NCBI GenBank assembly: GCA_900199555.1
Contig: FZQZ01000011.1
Span: 1-64,000 of the forward strand
Reading direction: 5' to 3'
DNA length: 64,000 nt
DNA from: Prevotellaceae bacterium MN60
GTDB lineage: Bacteria; Bacteroidota; Bacteroidia; Bacteroidales; Bacteroidaceae
Positions 16,649 to 28,299 of this stretch are shown one piece after another; within the stretch, counting starts at the first letter, position 1, and the number at the start of each line of letters is the position of its first letter. Both the position numbers and the translations under genes were made by a program. The notes beneath the pieces are model-generated. The model was not told the DNA's origin and searched no databases. It saw only the letters and a list, made by a program, of their open reading frames with translations.

Positions 16649-17403
16649 TAGAAGTAAAGAACTTGTGTAAAAGTTTTGAAGGAAGAGAGGTGCTGAAAGA
16701 TATTAGTACGGTATTCGAAGACGGCAAGACCAATCTGATTATTGGACAGAGTGGTAGCGGTAAGACTGTGCTGATGAAAAACCTGGTTGGACTCTTTGAA
16801 CCGACCAGTGGACAGATACTCTATGACGGTCGTGACTTTGTGGCAATGTCAAAAACAGAGAAGGTGATGATGCGCCGTGAGATGGGCATGATTTTCCAGG
16901 CAGCAGCACTCTTTGACTCACTCACCGTATTGGAAAACGTGATGTTCCCATTGGATATGTTCTCGTCGATGAATTATCGTGAACGTAAGAAACGAGCCAT
17001 GGATTGTCTGGATCGTGTAAATCTGGTGGGCGCAGAGAAGAAATATCCTGGTGAGATATCAGGCGGTATGCAGAAACGTGTAGCTATTGCCCGTGCTATC
17101 GCGCTCAATCCTAAATATCTGTTTTGCGACGAACCCAATAGCGGATTGGATCCTAAGACATCGCTCGTGATTGACGAGCTGCTGCATTCTATCACCAGTG
17201 AGTTTAATATGACGACGATTATCAATACGCACGATATGAACTCTGTGATGGGTATTGGCGAGAATATCGTCTTTATCTATGAGGGACATAAAGAGTGGCA
17301 GGGCGTATCGGCAGAAATCATGCGTTCTACCAATAAGCGACTGACTGACTTTATCTTTGCCAGTGACCTGCTGAAAGAGATGCGTGAGGCTGTTACTCGT
17401 TAA
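16645..17403 (+). CDS. MlaF-type ABC transporter ATP-binding protein
   Basis: 252 aa ABC ATPase: Walker A GQSGSGKT, Q-loop IFQAAALFDS, signature ISGGMQKR, Walker B LFCDEPNSGLD and H-loop NTHD. The Q-loop sequence and SGGM signature are those of MlaF rather than of importers. Overlaps the permease gene (ATGA), so both are made from one message and form one complex. Followed by lptB at 27 bp. Confidence 0.92.
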   Translation: MIEVKNLCKSFEGREVLKDISTVFEDGKTNLIIGQSGSGKTVLMKNLVGLFEPTSGQILYDGRDFVAMSKTEKVMMRREMGMIFQAAALFDSLTVLENVMFPLDMFSSMNYRERKKRAMDCLDRVNLVGAEKKYPGEISGGMQKRVAIARAIALNPKYLFCDEPNSGLDPKTSLVIDELLHSITSEFNMTTIINTHDMNSVMGIGENIVFIYEGHKEWQGVSAEIMRSTNKRLTDFIFASDLLKEMREAVTR

Positions 17404-17430
17404 AAATAATAAGAGAGAATATTACCGATT

Positions 17431-18228
17431 ATGGAAGATATACAGAAAGAGCAGCTGGTGCTGCGCACTGAAGGACTCGTGAAGCGATACGGCAAGCGTA
17501 CCGTGGTAAACGATGTGTCGTTTGACGTAAAACAAGGTGAGATTGTTGGATTGCTAGGTCCCAATGGAGCAGGTAAGACGACGTCGTTTTATATGACGAC
17601 GGGTCTGATAGTGCCGAATGGTGGTCATATCTATCTGGGCAATGAAGAGGTGACCGACTATCCAGTGTATAAGCGTGCGCGTGCTGGTATCGGCTATCTG
17701 GCTCAGGAGGCCTCTGTATTCCGTAAGATGTCGGTAGAGGATAATATCCTATCAGTACTCGAGATGACAGGTAAACCCCGTGAGTATCAGCTGGAGAAGT
17801 TGGAAAGTCTGATTAAGGAGTTCCGTCTGCAGAAGGTGCGTAAGAATAAAGGTGACCAGTTGTCGGGTGGTGAGCGTCGTCGTACAGAGATTGCACGTTG
17901 CTTGGCTATTGAGCCTAAATTCATCATGCTTGACGAGCCTTTTGCTGGCGTTGACCCCATTGCTGTTGAGGATATCCAGTTTATTGTGTGGAAACTGAAA
18001 GACCGCAATATCGGTATTCTGATTACAGACCATAATGTGGAAGATACGCTTTGTATTACAGACCGTGCTTACCTGTTGTTTGAAGGACGAATCCTCTTCC
18101 ATGGTTCTCCCGAAGAATTGGCTGCAAATCCGGTGGTTCGTAAGAACTATTTGACAGAGTCATTCGTCTTGCGTCAGAAAGATTTCTCGGCTTTGGAAGA
18201 ACAACGTGCAAAGGAGGAAGATAGTTAA
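17431..18228 (+). CDS. lptB: LPS export ABC transporter ATP-binding protein LptB
   Basis: 265 aa: Walker A GPNGAGKT, signature LSGGERRR, Walker [14 protein letters not shown]-loop ITDHNV. The LSGGERRR and DEPFAGVDP sequences are characteristic of LptB, which powers lipopolysaccharide extraction from the inner membrane by LptFG. The C-terminus is about 25 residues longer than in E. coli and acidic/basic mixed. The partner lptFG genes are not in this window; an OstA/LptA-like gene lies at 28300. Confidence 0.93.
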   Translation: MEDIQKEQLVLRTEGLVKRYGKRTVVNDVSFDVKQGEIVGLLGPNGAGKTTSFYMTTGLIVPNGGHIYLGNEEVTDYPVYKRARAGIGYLAQEASVFRKMSVEDNILSVLEMTGKPREYQLEKLESLIKEFRLQKVRKNKGDQLSGGERRRTEIARCLAIEPKFIMLDEPFAGVDPIAVEDIQFIVWKLKDRNIGILITDHNVEDTLCITDRAYLLFEGRILFHGSPEELAANPVVRKNYLTESFVLRQKDFSALEEQRAKEEDS

Positions 18229-18267
18229 TAAATCATAATTCATAAGCCGTAATTCATAAATAATGCG

Positions 18268-18275
18268 TACCTTTG
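18268..18275 (+). promoter_or_regulatory. -7 element before tig
   Basis: TACCTTTG followed by GC, 46 bp before the trigger factor ATG. Confidence 0.65.
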
Positions 18276-18321
18276 CACGCTCAAAGCGATTATATATAAT
18301 TAATAAGGTATAAGAAAGAAA

Positions 18322-19686
18322 ATGAATATTCAATTTGAAGCTCCCGACAAGGTGAATGGTCTGATGACTATCACCCTGGAGACGGCTGACTATCAGCCTG
18401 AAGTTGAGAAGACACTGAAAGACTATCGTAAGCGTGCAAACATTCCCGGATTCCGTCCTGGTCAGGCTCCTATGGGCATGATTAAGCGTCAGTTCGGTAC
18501 CAGCGTTAAGGTTGACGTTGTTAACAAGATGCTGGGTGAGAAACTTTATGAGTATGTTCGTGAGAACAAGATTCAGATGTTGGGTGAGCCTCTTCCCAGT
18601 GACCAGCAGGAACAGCTGGACTTCGAAGGTGAGCAGCCTCTGGTGTTTAAGTTTGATATCGCTGTAGCTCCTCAGTTTGAGGCTAAGATCAGCGGCAAGG
18701 ATAAGGTTGAATACTACAATATCACCGTTGATGACAAACTCATCGATCAGCAGGTTGAGATGTATCAGAGCCGTGCCGGTCACTACGAGAAGGTTGAAAA
18801 CTTCGATGGTGAGCAGCGCGATATGCTGAAGGGTGATCTTCGTGAGCTGGATGAGAAAGGTAATGTGAAGGAGGGTGGCATCGAGGTTAGCGATGCTGTA
18901 CTGATGCCTCAGTATATGAAGGTTGAGGACCAGAAGAAGCTCTTCGATGGTGCTAAGCTGGGTGATATCATCACTTGGAATCCTCGCAAGGCATATCCCG
19001 AGAGCGATGTAGAGGTTTCTAGCCTGCTGAAGATTCAGAAGGAAGAGGTAAAGAATCATGAGGGTGACTTCACCTATCAGATTACCGAGATTTCTCGCTT
19101 CACCAAGGCTGAGATTAATAAGGAACTGTTCGATCAGACCTTCGGTGAGGGTACTGTAAAGAACGAGAAGGAATTCCGTCAGAAGATTGCTGACCAGATT
19201 TCTACTCAGTTCAAGTCTGATTCAGACTATAAGTTCCTGCTCGATGTTCGTAAGCACATGGAGAAGAAGATTGGTAAGCTGGAATTCCCCGAGGCTCTGC
19301 TGAAGCGTGTAATGCTGAACAACAATAAGGATAAGGGTGCTGACTTCGTAGAGAAGAACTTCGACGCTAGCATCAAGGAGTTGGCTTGGCACCTGATTAA
19401 GGAACAGCTGGTAGCCGCTCAGGGCATCAAGATTGAGGATGCAGACCTGAAGGAGACCGCTAAGGAAGCAGCTCGCGCTCAGTTCGCTCAGTACGGTATG
19501 GCAAACGTTCCCGATGAGTATCTTGAGAACTATGCTCAGGAGATGCTGAAGAAGCGTGAGAATGTTGACGGACTGGTAGACCGTGCCGTTGACGTGAAGT
19601 TGACTGCTGCTCTGAAGAGCGTTGTTAAGCTTGATGAGAAAGCTATCTCACTGGAAGACTTCCAGAAGATGCTGCAGGAGAAGTAA
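18322..19686 (+). CDS. tig: Trigger factor-like chaperone
   Basis: 454 aa. The N-terminal ribosome-binding domain has the helix-loop-helix signature (RKRANIPGFRPGQAPMGMIKR at 43-63 in outline: GFRPGxxP). The central FKBP-like part is degenerate, as usual in Bacteroidota, and the C-terminal half is a long helical chaperone domain. Binds nascent chains at the ribosome exit. Its own promoter and a strong terminator make it monocistronic, although clpP-clpX follow directly, the standard tig-clpP-clpX order. Confidence 0.93.
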   Translation: MNIQFEAPDKVNGLMTITLETADYQPEVEKTLKDYRKRANIPGFRPGQAPMGMIKRQFGTSVKVDVVNKMLGEKLYEYVRENKIQMLGEPLPSDQQEQLDFEGEQPLVFKFDIAVAPQFEAKISGKDKVEYYNITVDDKLIDQQVEMYQSRAGHYEKVENFDGEQRDMLKGDLRELDEKGNVKEGGIEVSDAVLMPQYMKVEDQKKLFDGAKLGDIITWNPRKAYPESDVEVSSLLKIQKEEVKNHEGDFTYQITEISRFTKAEINKELFDQTFGEGTVKNEKEFRQKIADQISTQFKSDSDYKFLLDVRKHMEKKIGKLEFPEALLKRVMLNNNKDKGADFVEKNFDASIKELAWHLIKEQLVAAQGIKIEDADLKETAKEAARAQFAQYGMANVPDEYLENYAQEMLKKRENVDGLVDRAVDVKLTAALKSVVKLDEKAISLEDFQKMLQEK

Positions 19687-19741
19687 AATAAGAAAAGATA
19701 AAAAGAGATACTCTTTATATTTCTTTAACCAAAAAAAGAGC

Positions 19742-19770
19742 CGGAATGTGTTGCATTCCGACTTTTTTTT
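19742..19770 (+). terminator. Terminator after tig
   Basis: Stem CGGAATG with CATTCCG, 5-nt loop, then AC and eight T. It ends 24 bp before the clpP start, so the clpP promoter must lie within or just after it. Confidence 0.85.
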
Positions 19771-19793
19771 GTAATTTTGTATTTACTTTGTAT

Positions 19794-20465
19794 ATGATTA
19801 TGAACAACGATTTTAGAAAATATGCTACTAAGCATCTTGGAATCAATGGCCTGGTGCTTGATGAAGTAATGAGCGCACAGGCTCAGTATCTGAACCCGTA
19901 TATCTTGGAGGAACGTCAGCTGAATGTTACACAGATGGACGTGTTCTCTCGTTTGATGATGGATCGTATCATCTTCCTTGGTACGCAGATTGACGATTAT
20001 ACTGCCAATACGCTGCAGGCACAGTTGCTGTATCTGGATTCTGTAGATTCAGGTAAGGATATCAGTATTTATCTGAACTCACCTGGTGGTAGCGTAACGG
20101 CTGGTCTGGGTATCTATGATACCATGCAGTTTATCTCAAGCGACGTGGCTACCATTTGTACAGGTATGGCTGCTTCTATGGCTGCTGTATTGCTGGTGGC
20201 TGGTGCAGAGGAAAAGCGCTCTGCATTGCCTCATAGCCGCGTGATGATTCATCAGCCATTAGGCGGTGTTCAAGGACAGGCTTCAGATATCGAGATTGAA
20301 GCCAAGGAGATAATGAAGTTTAAGAAGGAACTCTATACAATCATTTCTGAACATTCACATACACCATACGATAAGGTGTGGAACGACTCTGACCGTAACT
20401 ACTGGATGACAGCAGAGGAGGCTAAAGAGTATGGAATGATTGACCAAGTATTGAAGAAGAAATAA
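19794..20465 (+). CDS. clpP: ATP-dependent Clp protease proteolytic subunit
   Basis: 223 aa from ATG 19794 (or 19800); upstream codons belong to the terminator region and are not counted. Catalytic Ser in GMAASMAAVL, His in SRVMIHQPLGG and the downstream Asp complete the serine protease triad; the oxyanion-loop GGSVTAGLGIYD is present. Forms the tetradecameric chamber that works with ClpX, encoded 3 bp downstream. Confidence 0.95.
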   Translation: MIMNNDFRKYATKHLGINGLVLDEVMSAQAQYLNPYILEERQLNVTQMDVFSRLMMDRIIFLGTQIDDYTANTLQAQLLYLDSVDSGKDISIYLNSPGGSVTAGLGIYDTMQFISSDVATICTGMAASMAAVLLVAGAEEKRSALPHSRVMIHQPLGGVQGQASDIEIEAKEIMKFKKELYTIISEHSHTPYDKVWNDSDRNYWMTAEEAKEYGMIDQVLKKK

Positions 20466-20468
20466 TAG

Positions 20469-21686
20469 ATGGCAAAAAAACAATGTAACTTCTGTGGACG
20501 TACCGAGAAAGAGGTAAAACTCCTGATAACAGGTGTGGACGGCTGTATCTGTGAAGATTGCGCCGTACAGGCTTATCAGGTGGCAATGGCTAATGGCTTT
20601 GGTCCTGATGCCGTGAAGCAGAAGACTGATTTTAAGACAAAACGAATTCCTAAACCCAAGGAGATAAAGGATCATCTGGACCAATACGTAATCGGTCAGG
20701 ATGAGGCTAAACGCTATCTCTCTGTTGCGGTATATAATCACTATAAGCGCCTTCAGCAGCCTGCTGACGATAATGGCGTGGAGATAGAGAAGTCGAATAT
20801 CATCATGGTGGGTTCTACGGGTACAGGTAAAACACTGCTTGCTCGTACTATCGCCAAGATGCTGGATGTACCTTTTACGATTGTAGATGCTACTGTGTTT
20901 ACAGAAGCAGGTTATGTGGGTGAGGATGTAGAGAGCATTCTGACACGCCTGTTGCAGGTAGCTAACTATGATGTGGAGGCTGCACAACGTGGTATCGTCT
21001 TCGTAGATGAGATAGACAAGATTGCCCGTAAGTCGGATAATCCCTCAATTACTCGTGACGTGAGTGGTGAAGGCGTGCAGCAGGGATTGCTAAAACTGTT
21101 GGAAGGTACAGTGGTGAATGTTCCTCCCAAGGGTGGACGTAAGCATCCTGACCAGGAATATATCCATCTTGATACTCACAATATCTTGTTTATCTGTGGC
21201 GGCGCTTTCGATGGCATTGAGCGTAAGATTGCACAACGAATGAATACACATGTTGTGGGATATAACTCCGTGCAGAATGTGCGCAAGATAGATAAGAACG
21301 ATTTGATGCAGTATATCCAGCCACAAGACTTGAAGTCGTTTGGCTTGATACCTGAAATTATCGGTCGTCTGCCCGTGCTGACCTATCTGAATCCATTGGA
21401 CCGTGAGGCCTTGGCACGTATCTTGATGGAACCGAAGAACTCTATCGTGAAGCAGTATATAAAGCTGTTCCAGATGGATGGTATCGAGTTGAACTTCACG
21501 CAGGAGGCCTTAGACCTGATGGTGGATAAGGCTGTGGAATATAAATTAGGTGCTCGTGGCTTGCGTTCTATCGTGGAGAATATCATGATGGATGCTATGT
21601 TTGAGGCACCTTCTAAACGAATGAAATCCTTTGAGGTGACGAAAGAGTATGCTGAACAGCAACTCGCAAAGTCACATCTACAATAA
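20469..21686 (+). CDS. clpX: ATP-dependent protease ATPase subunit ClpX
   Basis: 405 aa. N-terminal zinc finger with CNFC and CEDC pairs (residues 6-31), AAA+ core with Walker A GSTGTGKT, Walker B VFVDEIDK, sensor motifs and the IGF-equivalent loop that docks on ClpP. Unfolds tagged substrates. Adjacent to clpP and probably cotranscribed; recQ follows at 2 bp. Confidence 0.96.
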   Translation: MAKKQCNFCGRTEKEVKLLITGVDGCICEDCAVQAYQVAMANGFGPDAVKQKTDFKTKRIPKPKEIKDHLDQYVIGQDEAKRYLSVAVYNHYKRLQQPADDNGVEIEKSNIIMVGSTGTGKTLLARTIAKMLDVPFTIVDATVFTEAGYVGEDVESILTRLLQVANYDVEAAQRGIVFVDEIDKIARKSDNPSITRDVSGEGVQQGLLKLLEGTVVNVPPKGGRKHPDQEYIHLDTHNILFICGGAFDGIERKIAQRMNTHVVGYNSVQNVRKIDKNDLMQYIQPQDLKSFGLIPEIIGRLPVLTYLNPLDREALARILMEPKNSIVKQYIKLFQMDGIELNFTQEALDLMVDKAVEYKLGARGLRSIVENIMMDAMFEAPSKRMKSFEVTKEYAEQQLAKSHLQ

Positions 21687-21688
21687 TA

Positions 21689-23884
21689 ATGAAAGGCAAG
21701 CCTATGGCAAAGATGCAGAATCTTACAGATGCTCTTAAGAAATATTTCGGCTTTGATAAGTTCAAAGGCGATCAGGAAGCGATAGTACAGAATGTGCTCG
21801 ACGGTAAAGACACTTTTGTGTTGATGCCAACGGGTGGTGGAAAATCTCTGTGCTATCAGTTACCGTCGCTACTGATGGATGGTACGGCTATCGTTATCTC
21901 TCCGCTGATAGCACTGATGAAAAATCAGGTGGATGTCATCAGCTCAATGAGTGAGGAGGGTACTGCTCATTACCTAAATTCATCGCTGAACAAGACGGCT
22001 ATCGACCAGGTGAAGGCTGATATCTTGGCGGGACGTACCAAACTGTTGTATGTGGCTCCGGAATCTTTGACAAAAGAAGACAATGTGGAGTTCTTGAAAC
22101 AGACAAAGATATCTTTCTATGCCATTGATGAGGCTCACTGTATTTCGGAATGGGGACATGACTTCCGTCCGGAATATCGTCGCATACGTCCTATTATTAA
22201 TGAAATAGGACTGGCGCCCATCATAGCACTGACGGCAACAGCTACAGATAAGGTGCGTACGGATATCAAAAAGAATCTGGGTATCGTGGATGCCACTGAG
22301 TTTAAGAGCTCGTTCAACCGTCCCAACCTGTATTATGAAGTACGCCCCAAGACGGTGGACGTAGATAAAGACATTATTAAGTTTATCAAACAGCATCCGG
22401 GAAAAAGTGGTATTATATACTGTTTGTCTCGTAAGAAGGTGGAAGAACTGGCAGAGATATTAAAAGCAAATGATATCAAAGCTGCTGCCTATCATGCTGG
22501 ACTGGAATCTGCGCTGCGTTCGCAGACGCAAGATGACTTCTTGATGGAAAAGATAGACGTCATTGTGGCAACCATCGCCTTTGGTATGGGTATTGACAAG
22601 CCCGATGTGCGTTTTGTAATACACTATGATATTCCTAAGTCGTTGGAGGGCTACTATCAGGAGACTGGTCGTGCTGGTCGCGATGGCGGTGAAGGTATGT
22701 GTATTACTTTCTATGCACAGAAAGACCTTCAGAAGCTGGATAAGTTTATGGAAGGAAAACCTGTGGCAGAGCAGGATATTGGTCGACAACTGTTGGCAGA
22801 GACTGCTGCATACGCTGAGACCTCTGTATGTCGTCGTAAGATGCTGCTTCACTATTTTGGTGAGGAATATACGCCAGATAATTGCCATAATTGCGATAAC
22901 TGTCTCCATCCCAAGACGAAGATTGAAGCAGAGAACCTGCTGGTTATCGTATTGAAGGCTATACAGGCATTGAAGGAGAATTTCCGTTCTGATTATGTGA
23001 TAGACTTTGTGACTGGTCACGAAACGGAAGAAATCCTGGCTCATAAACATCAGAATCATGAACTCTTTGGTGCTGGTGAAGATGAGAACGAGAAGCATTG
23101 GAATCCCGTGATTCGTCAGGCACTGATTGCTGGCTATCTGAAGAAGGATGTTGAGAACTACGGACTGTTGAAACTGACATCGGCAGGAAAGAAGTTTATC
23201 AAGAATCCACAGTCGTTTATGATTGTGGAAGACAATGAGTTTGCTGAAGACTACGAAAGCGTTTCAGACCATGAAGTAGGTGCCAGCGCATTGGATCCCA
23301 CTCTTAGCGCTATGTTGAAAGACCTGCGTAAGAAGGTTAGTAAGCAGTTGGAGCGTCCTCCCTATGTAATCTTCCAGGATGTGTCTATCGAACAGATGGC
23401 CACCGACTATCCCATTACGTTGGAGGAACTGAAGAATATTCAGGGAGTAGGAGAGGGTAAAGTGAAACAACCTTATGCTAAGGAGTTTGTTGACCTGATA
23501 AAATCCTATTGCGAAGAGAATGAAATCGTAAGGCATTCAGACCTTCGTGTGCGTACTGTTGCCAAGAAGTCAATACTTAAAGTGAAGATAATTCAGGCTA
23601 TTGACCGTCAGATTGCTCTTGATGACATTGCTGATGCTCAGGGACTGGAATTTGAAGAGTTGCTGGATGAGGTTGAGGCAATTGTCTATAGCGGTACTAA
23701 ACTGAATATTGACTATTTCTTGGAGGATGTGATGGACGATGATCGCATCGATGATATATACGATTATTTCGCTGAAAGCGAGACGGATTCGTTGGAGGCT
23801 GCCTTAGATGAATTAGGTAAAGAATGTTCAGAAGACGAGATCCGATTGGTACGTATCAAGTTTATATCTGAAATGGCTAACTAA
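21689..23884 (+). CDS. recQ: ATP-dependent DNA helicase RecQ
   Basis: 731 aa. Superfamily 2 helicase with motif I MPTGGGKSLCYQ, DEAH box (AIDEAHCISEWGHDF), motif VI (QETGRAGRDG), a zinc-binding segment (CRRKMLLHYFGE...CHNCDNC), winged helix and HRDC domain. The acidic C-terminal tail of about 90 residues is an extension relative to E. coli RecQ. The start is ATG 21689 or, with the AAAGG upstream, ATG 21704. Unwinds DNA in repair and recombination. Confidence 0.95.
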   Translation: MKGKPMAKMQNLTDALKKYFGFDKFKGDQEAIVQNVLDGKDTFVLMPTGGGKSLCYQLPSLLMDGTAIVISPLIALMKNQVDVISSMSEEGTAHYLNSSLNKTAIDQVKADILAGRTKLLYVAPESLTKEDNVEFLKQTKISFYAIDEAHCISEWGHDFRPEYRRIRPIINEIGLAPIIALTATATDKVRTDIKKNLGIVDATEFKSSFNRPNLYYEVRPKTVDVDKDIIKFIKQHPGKSGIIYCLSRKKVEELAEILKANDIKAAAYHAGLESALRSQTQDDFLMEKIDVIVATIAFGMGIDKPDVRFVIHYDIPKSLEGYYQETGRAGRDGGEGMCITFYAQKDLQKLDKFMEGKPVAEQDIGRQLLAETAAYAETSVCRRKMLLHYFGEEYTPDNCHNCDNCLHPKTKIEAENLLVIVLKAIQALKENFRSDYVIDFVTGHETEEILAHKHQNHELFGAGEDENEKHWNPVIRQALIAGYLKKDVENYGLLKLTSAGKKFIKNPQSFMIVEDNEFAEDYESVSDHEVGASALDPTLSAMLKDLRKKVSKQLERPPYVIFQDVSIEQMATDYPITLEELKNIQGVGEGKVKQPYAKEFVDLIKSYCEENEIVRHSDLRVRTVAKKSILKVKIIQAIDRQIALDDIADAQGLEFEELLDEVEAIVYSGTKLNIDYFLEDVMDDDRIDDIYDYFAESETDSLEAALDELGKECSEDEIRLVRIKFISEMAN

Positions 23885-23906
23885 TATTTCGCTTAAAACG
23901 TGTTAA

Positions 23907-25464
<1,558 letters not shown>

Positions 25465-26898
25465 ATGAAAAAACAACTATTATCTGCCGCATTCTTGCTG
25501 AACGGCATGCTGGCATTTGCACAAACTGCAAACGACCCCATTATTATGACGGTGGCTGGAACACCAGTACTCCGTTCGGAATTTGAGTATTCTTACAATA
25601 AGAATAATACCGACGGTGTTATTGATAAGAAAACCGTTGAAGAATATGTTGATCTGTTCATTAACTATAAGTTAAAGGTACAGGCAGCATTAGACGCTCG
25701 TATTGATACAACACAGGCATTCCGCTCGGAGTTTGCACAGTATCGTGACCAGCAGTTGGTGCCAAGTTTCGTAACTGATGAGGATATGTTGGTAGAGGCT
25801 CATAAAGTCTATGACGAGACCAAAAAGGATATCGGACCAGACGGCCTCATTCAACCTGCTCACATCATGCTGAGACTATCACAAAAGGCTACCGATGCCC
25901 AGCAGAAAGAAGCAAAACAACGTATTGATTCTATCTATCAGGCGTTGAAGAATGGAGCGAATTTTGAAGAGTTGGCTAGAAAACTTTCTCAAGATGCAAC
26001 TTCTGCTCGTCGCGGCGGTGTAGTTGGTTGGGTTGCCAAGAATCAGTTGGTAAAAGAATTCGAGGAAGCTGCATTCGCCTTACAACCAGGTGAGATGAGT
26101 CAGCCGGTGTTGAGTCCTTATGGATGGCATATCATCATGATGAAGGAACGCAAGGAATTTGAACCCTTCGATTTTCATAAGGAGAGCATCTTGAAATATC
26201 TGGAACAGCGTGGAATTCGTAATAGTATCTCTGATCGAAAGATTGAGGAGATGGTCAAGAATTCTAATGGTACATTAACCAAAGAGCGTGTGATGGAGTT
26301 GCGAGCAGACTCTCTGTCTGCTATCGATCCTGCAATGCGTTATCTGATTAAGGAGTATCATGACGGACTGTTGCTCTATGAAATAAGCAACAAGAATGTT
26401 TGGGATAAGGCTGCTTCAGACGACCAGGCATTAGCACGCTATTTTAAGAAGAATAAGGCTAAGTACAAGTGGGACGAACCTCGTTTCAAGGGTATGGCCT
26501 ATCATGTAAAGACTCAATCGGATGTCAAGGAAGTGGCTAACTGTGTTAAGAAATTGAAGTTTGATGAATGGAATGAAGCACTCCGTAAAACCTTCAATAA
26601 TGACTCGATTATCCGCATACGTGTGGAGAAAGGTCTCTTCAAGAAAGGTGATAATGCTTTGATTGACCGTGAAGTGTTTAAGAAGCAAGATGCCAAGGTG
26701 GATAGTGTAAAGGGTTATCCTATAGACGCTACCTATGGTAAACTTATTAAGAGTCCTCAGGACTATACTGATGTGCGTGGATTGGTAACGGCAGACTTGC
26801 AGGATGAACTGGAACACCTTTGGGTAGCAGACCTGCGTCGTAAATATGCTGTAACAGTCAATGATGAAGTACTAAAGACAGTCAATAAACATGAATAA
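25465..26898 (+). CDS. Periplasmic peptidyl-prolyl isomerase (parvulin type)
   Basis: 477 aa with a signal peptide (MKKQLLSAAFLLNGMLAFAQ). A parvulin domain is clear at about residues 130-235 (IQPAHIMLRLSQK, FEELARKLSQDATSARRGG, GWHIIMM). The C-terminal 230 residues are less typical. Predicted to assist outer membrane protein folding in the periplasm. The stop overlaps the start of the SurA-like gene by 8 bp, so the two chaperones are translationally coupled. Confidence 0.88.
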   Translation: MKKQLLSAAFLLNGMLAFAQTANDPIIMTVAGTPVLRSEFEYSYNKNNTDGVIDKKTVEEYVDLFINYKLKVQAALDARIDTTQAFRSEFAQYRDQQLVPSFVTDEDMLVEAHKVYDETKKDIGPDGLIQPAHIMLRLSQKATDAQQKEAKQRIDSIYQALKNGANFEELARKLSQDATSARRGGVVGWVAKNQLVKEFEEAAFALQPGEMSQPVLSPYGWHIIMMKERKEFEPFDFHKESILKYLEQRGIRNSISDRKIEEMVKNSNGTLTKERVMELRADSLSAIDPAMRYLIKEYHDGLLLYEISNKNVWDKAASDDQALARYFKKNKAKYKWDEPRFKGMAYHVKTQSDVKEVANCVKKLKFDEWNEALRKTFNNDSIIRIRVEKGLFKKGDNALIDREVFKKQDAKVDSVKGYPIDATYGKLIKSPQDYTDVRGLVTADLQDELEHLWVADLRRKYAVTVNDEVLKTVNKHE

Positions 26899-28297
26899 GA
26901 GAATGCAATTCTTGCTGGTGTCTTTGTTCACTATGGTGACACTGGCTCAAGCTCAGAACGACAGCCTGAATGCTATTGTAGACGAGGTAATATGGGTTGT
27001 TGGTGATGAGGCTATCCTGAAATCTGATGTAGAGGCTATGCGCCTCGAAGGCCAGCAGAATGGTTTGCGTTGGGCTGGTGATCCAGATTGCTCTATCCCC
27101 GAACAAATTGCTGTGCAGAAATTGTTTCTCAATCAGGCTATCACGGATAGTATTGAGGTGACTGAATCTGAGATTTCTCTGGGCGTAGAGCAGTATCTTG
27201 AGCAGATGATTTCTGTAATTGGATCTCGTGAGAAACTGGAGGAGTATCATAAAAAGAATATGAGTCAGATTCGTGCCGACCTGCGTGAGTCGTATCGTGA
27301 GCGCCAAATGGTGCAGGGTATGCAACAGAAGCTGACCAAAGATATCACGGTTTCACCAGCAGAAGTGCGTAGATATTTCCGTGACCTGCCACAAGATAGT
27401 CTACCTTTTGTTCCAACCGAAGTGGAGGTGCAGATTATCACTCTGATGCCGCGAGTTGAGCAAGAGGAAATAAATCGTGTTAAGGAGGAATTGCGTGACT
27501 ATACCGACCGTATCAATAAAGGTGAGTCAACATTCCAGACATTGGCACGTTTCTATTCTGAAGACCCAGAGTCTGCTCGTCGTGGTGGTGAGATGGACTA
27601 TATGGGACGTGGCGTATTGGATCCTGCCTTTGCTAATGTTGCTTTTGGTTTGACAGACCCCAAGAAGGTTTCAAAGATTGTTGAGTCAGAATTTGGCTTC
27701 CATATTATTCAGCTTATTGATAAGCGTGGCGAGAAAATCAAGGTTCGTCACATCCTTCGCAAGCCTGTCATCAGTGAGGAAGCTGTAACAAAGGCAATCA
27801 ATCGATTGGATACTATTGCTAATGATATTAAGGCTGGAACGGTGCCAGAGACTCTAAAGCCTTATTTCAAAGCTGAAACTTTCACCTTTGAGGATGCTGT
27901 ATCAATATACTCTGATGATAAAGATACACGTAATAATAATGGCTTGATGGCTAATGTTACGCAAGAAGGTCGTACCTCGCGCTTTAAGATGGCAGAGTTG
28001 CCATCAGAGGTGGCTAAGGCTATCGAACATTTGCAGATTGGTGAGATTTCAGAACCATTCCAAATGATTAATGAGCGTGGTAAGAAAGTTTGTGCTATCG
28101 TGAAATTAAAGAATCGTACCGAGGGACATAAGGCTACGATTACGGAAGATTTCCAGATTATGAAGAATGTGGTAATGGCTAAGCTTCGTGAAAAGAAATT
28201 GCACGAGTGGGTAGTAAACCGCATTAAGTCAACCTATGTACGCATTAATGATCGTTATCGCGACTGTAAGTTTGAGTATGAAGGTTGGGTGAGATAA
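26891..28297 (+). CDS. SurA-like periplasmic chaperone/isomerase
   Basis: 468 aa with signal peptide ending AQAQ. SurA N-terminal domain (VDEVIWVVGDEAILKSDVE, typical of SurA) followed by two parvulin-like domains at about 175-277 (FQTLARFYSEDPESARRGGEMDYMG is the core in outline) and 285-390. Second of two adjacent PPIase genes; precedes the OstA-like gene, giving a cluster for outer membrane biogenesis. Confidence 0.9.
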   Translation: MNKRMQFLLVSLFTMVTLAQAQNDSLNAIVDEVIWVVGDEAILKSDVEAMRLEGQQNGLRWAGDPDCSIPEQIAVQKLFLNQAITDSIEVTESEISLGVEQYLEQMISVIGSREKLEEYHKKNMSQIRADLRESYRERQMVQGMQQKLTKDITVSPAEVRRYFRDLPQDSLPFVPTEVEVQIITLMPRVEQEEINRVKEELRDYTDRINKGESTFQTLARFYSEDPESARRGGEMDYMGRGVLDPAFANVAFGLTDPKKVSKIVESEFGFHIIQLIDKRGEKIKVRHILRKPVISEEAVTKAINRLDTIANDIKAGTVPETLKPYFKAETFTFEDAVSIYSDDKDTRNNNGLMANVTQEGRTSRFKMAELPSEVAKAIEHLQIGEISEPFQMINERGKKVCAIVKLKNRTEGHKATITEDFQIMKNVVMAKLREKKLHEWVVNRIKSTYVRINDRYRDCKFEYEGWVR

Positions 28298-28299
28298 GC

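Noticed and set aside
18160..19059. A 299-codon minus-strand frame opposite lptB and tig
   Set aside because: It overlaps two well-identified genes and has no family features; an antisense shadow caused by codon bias.
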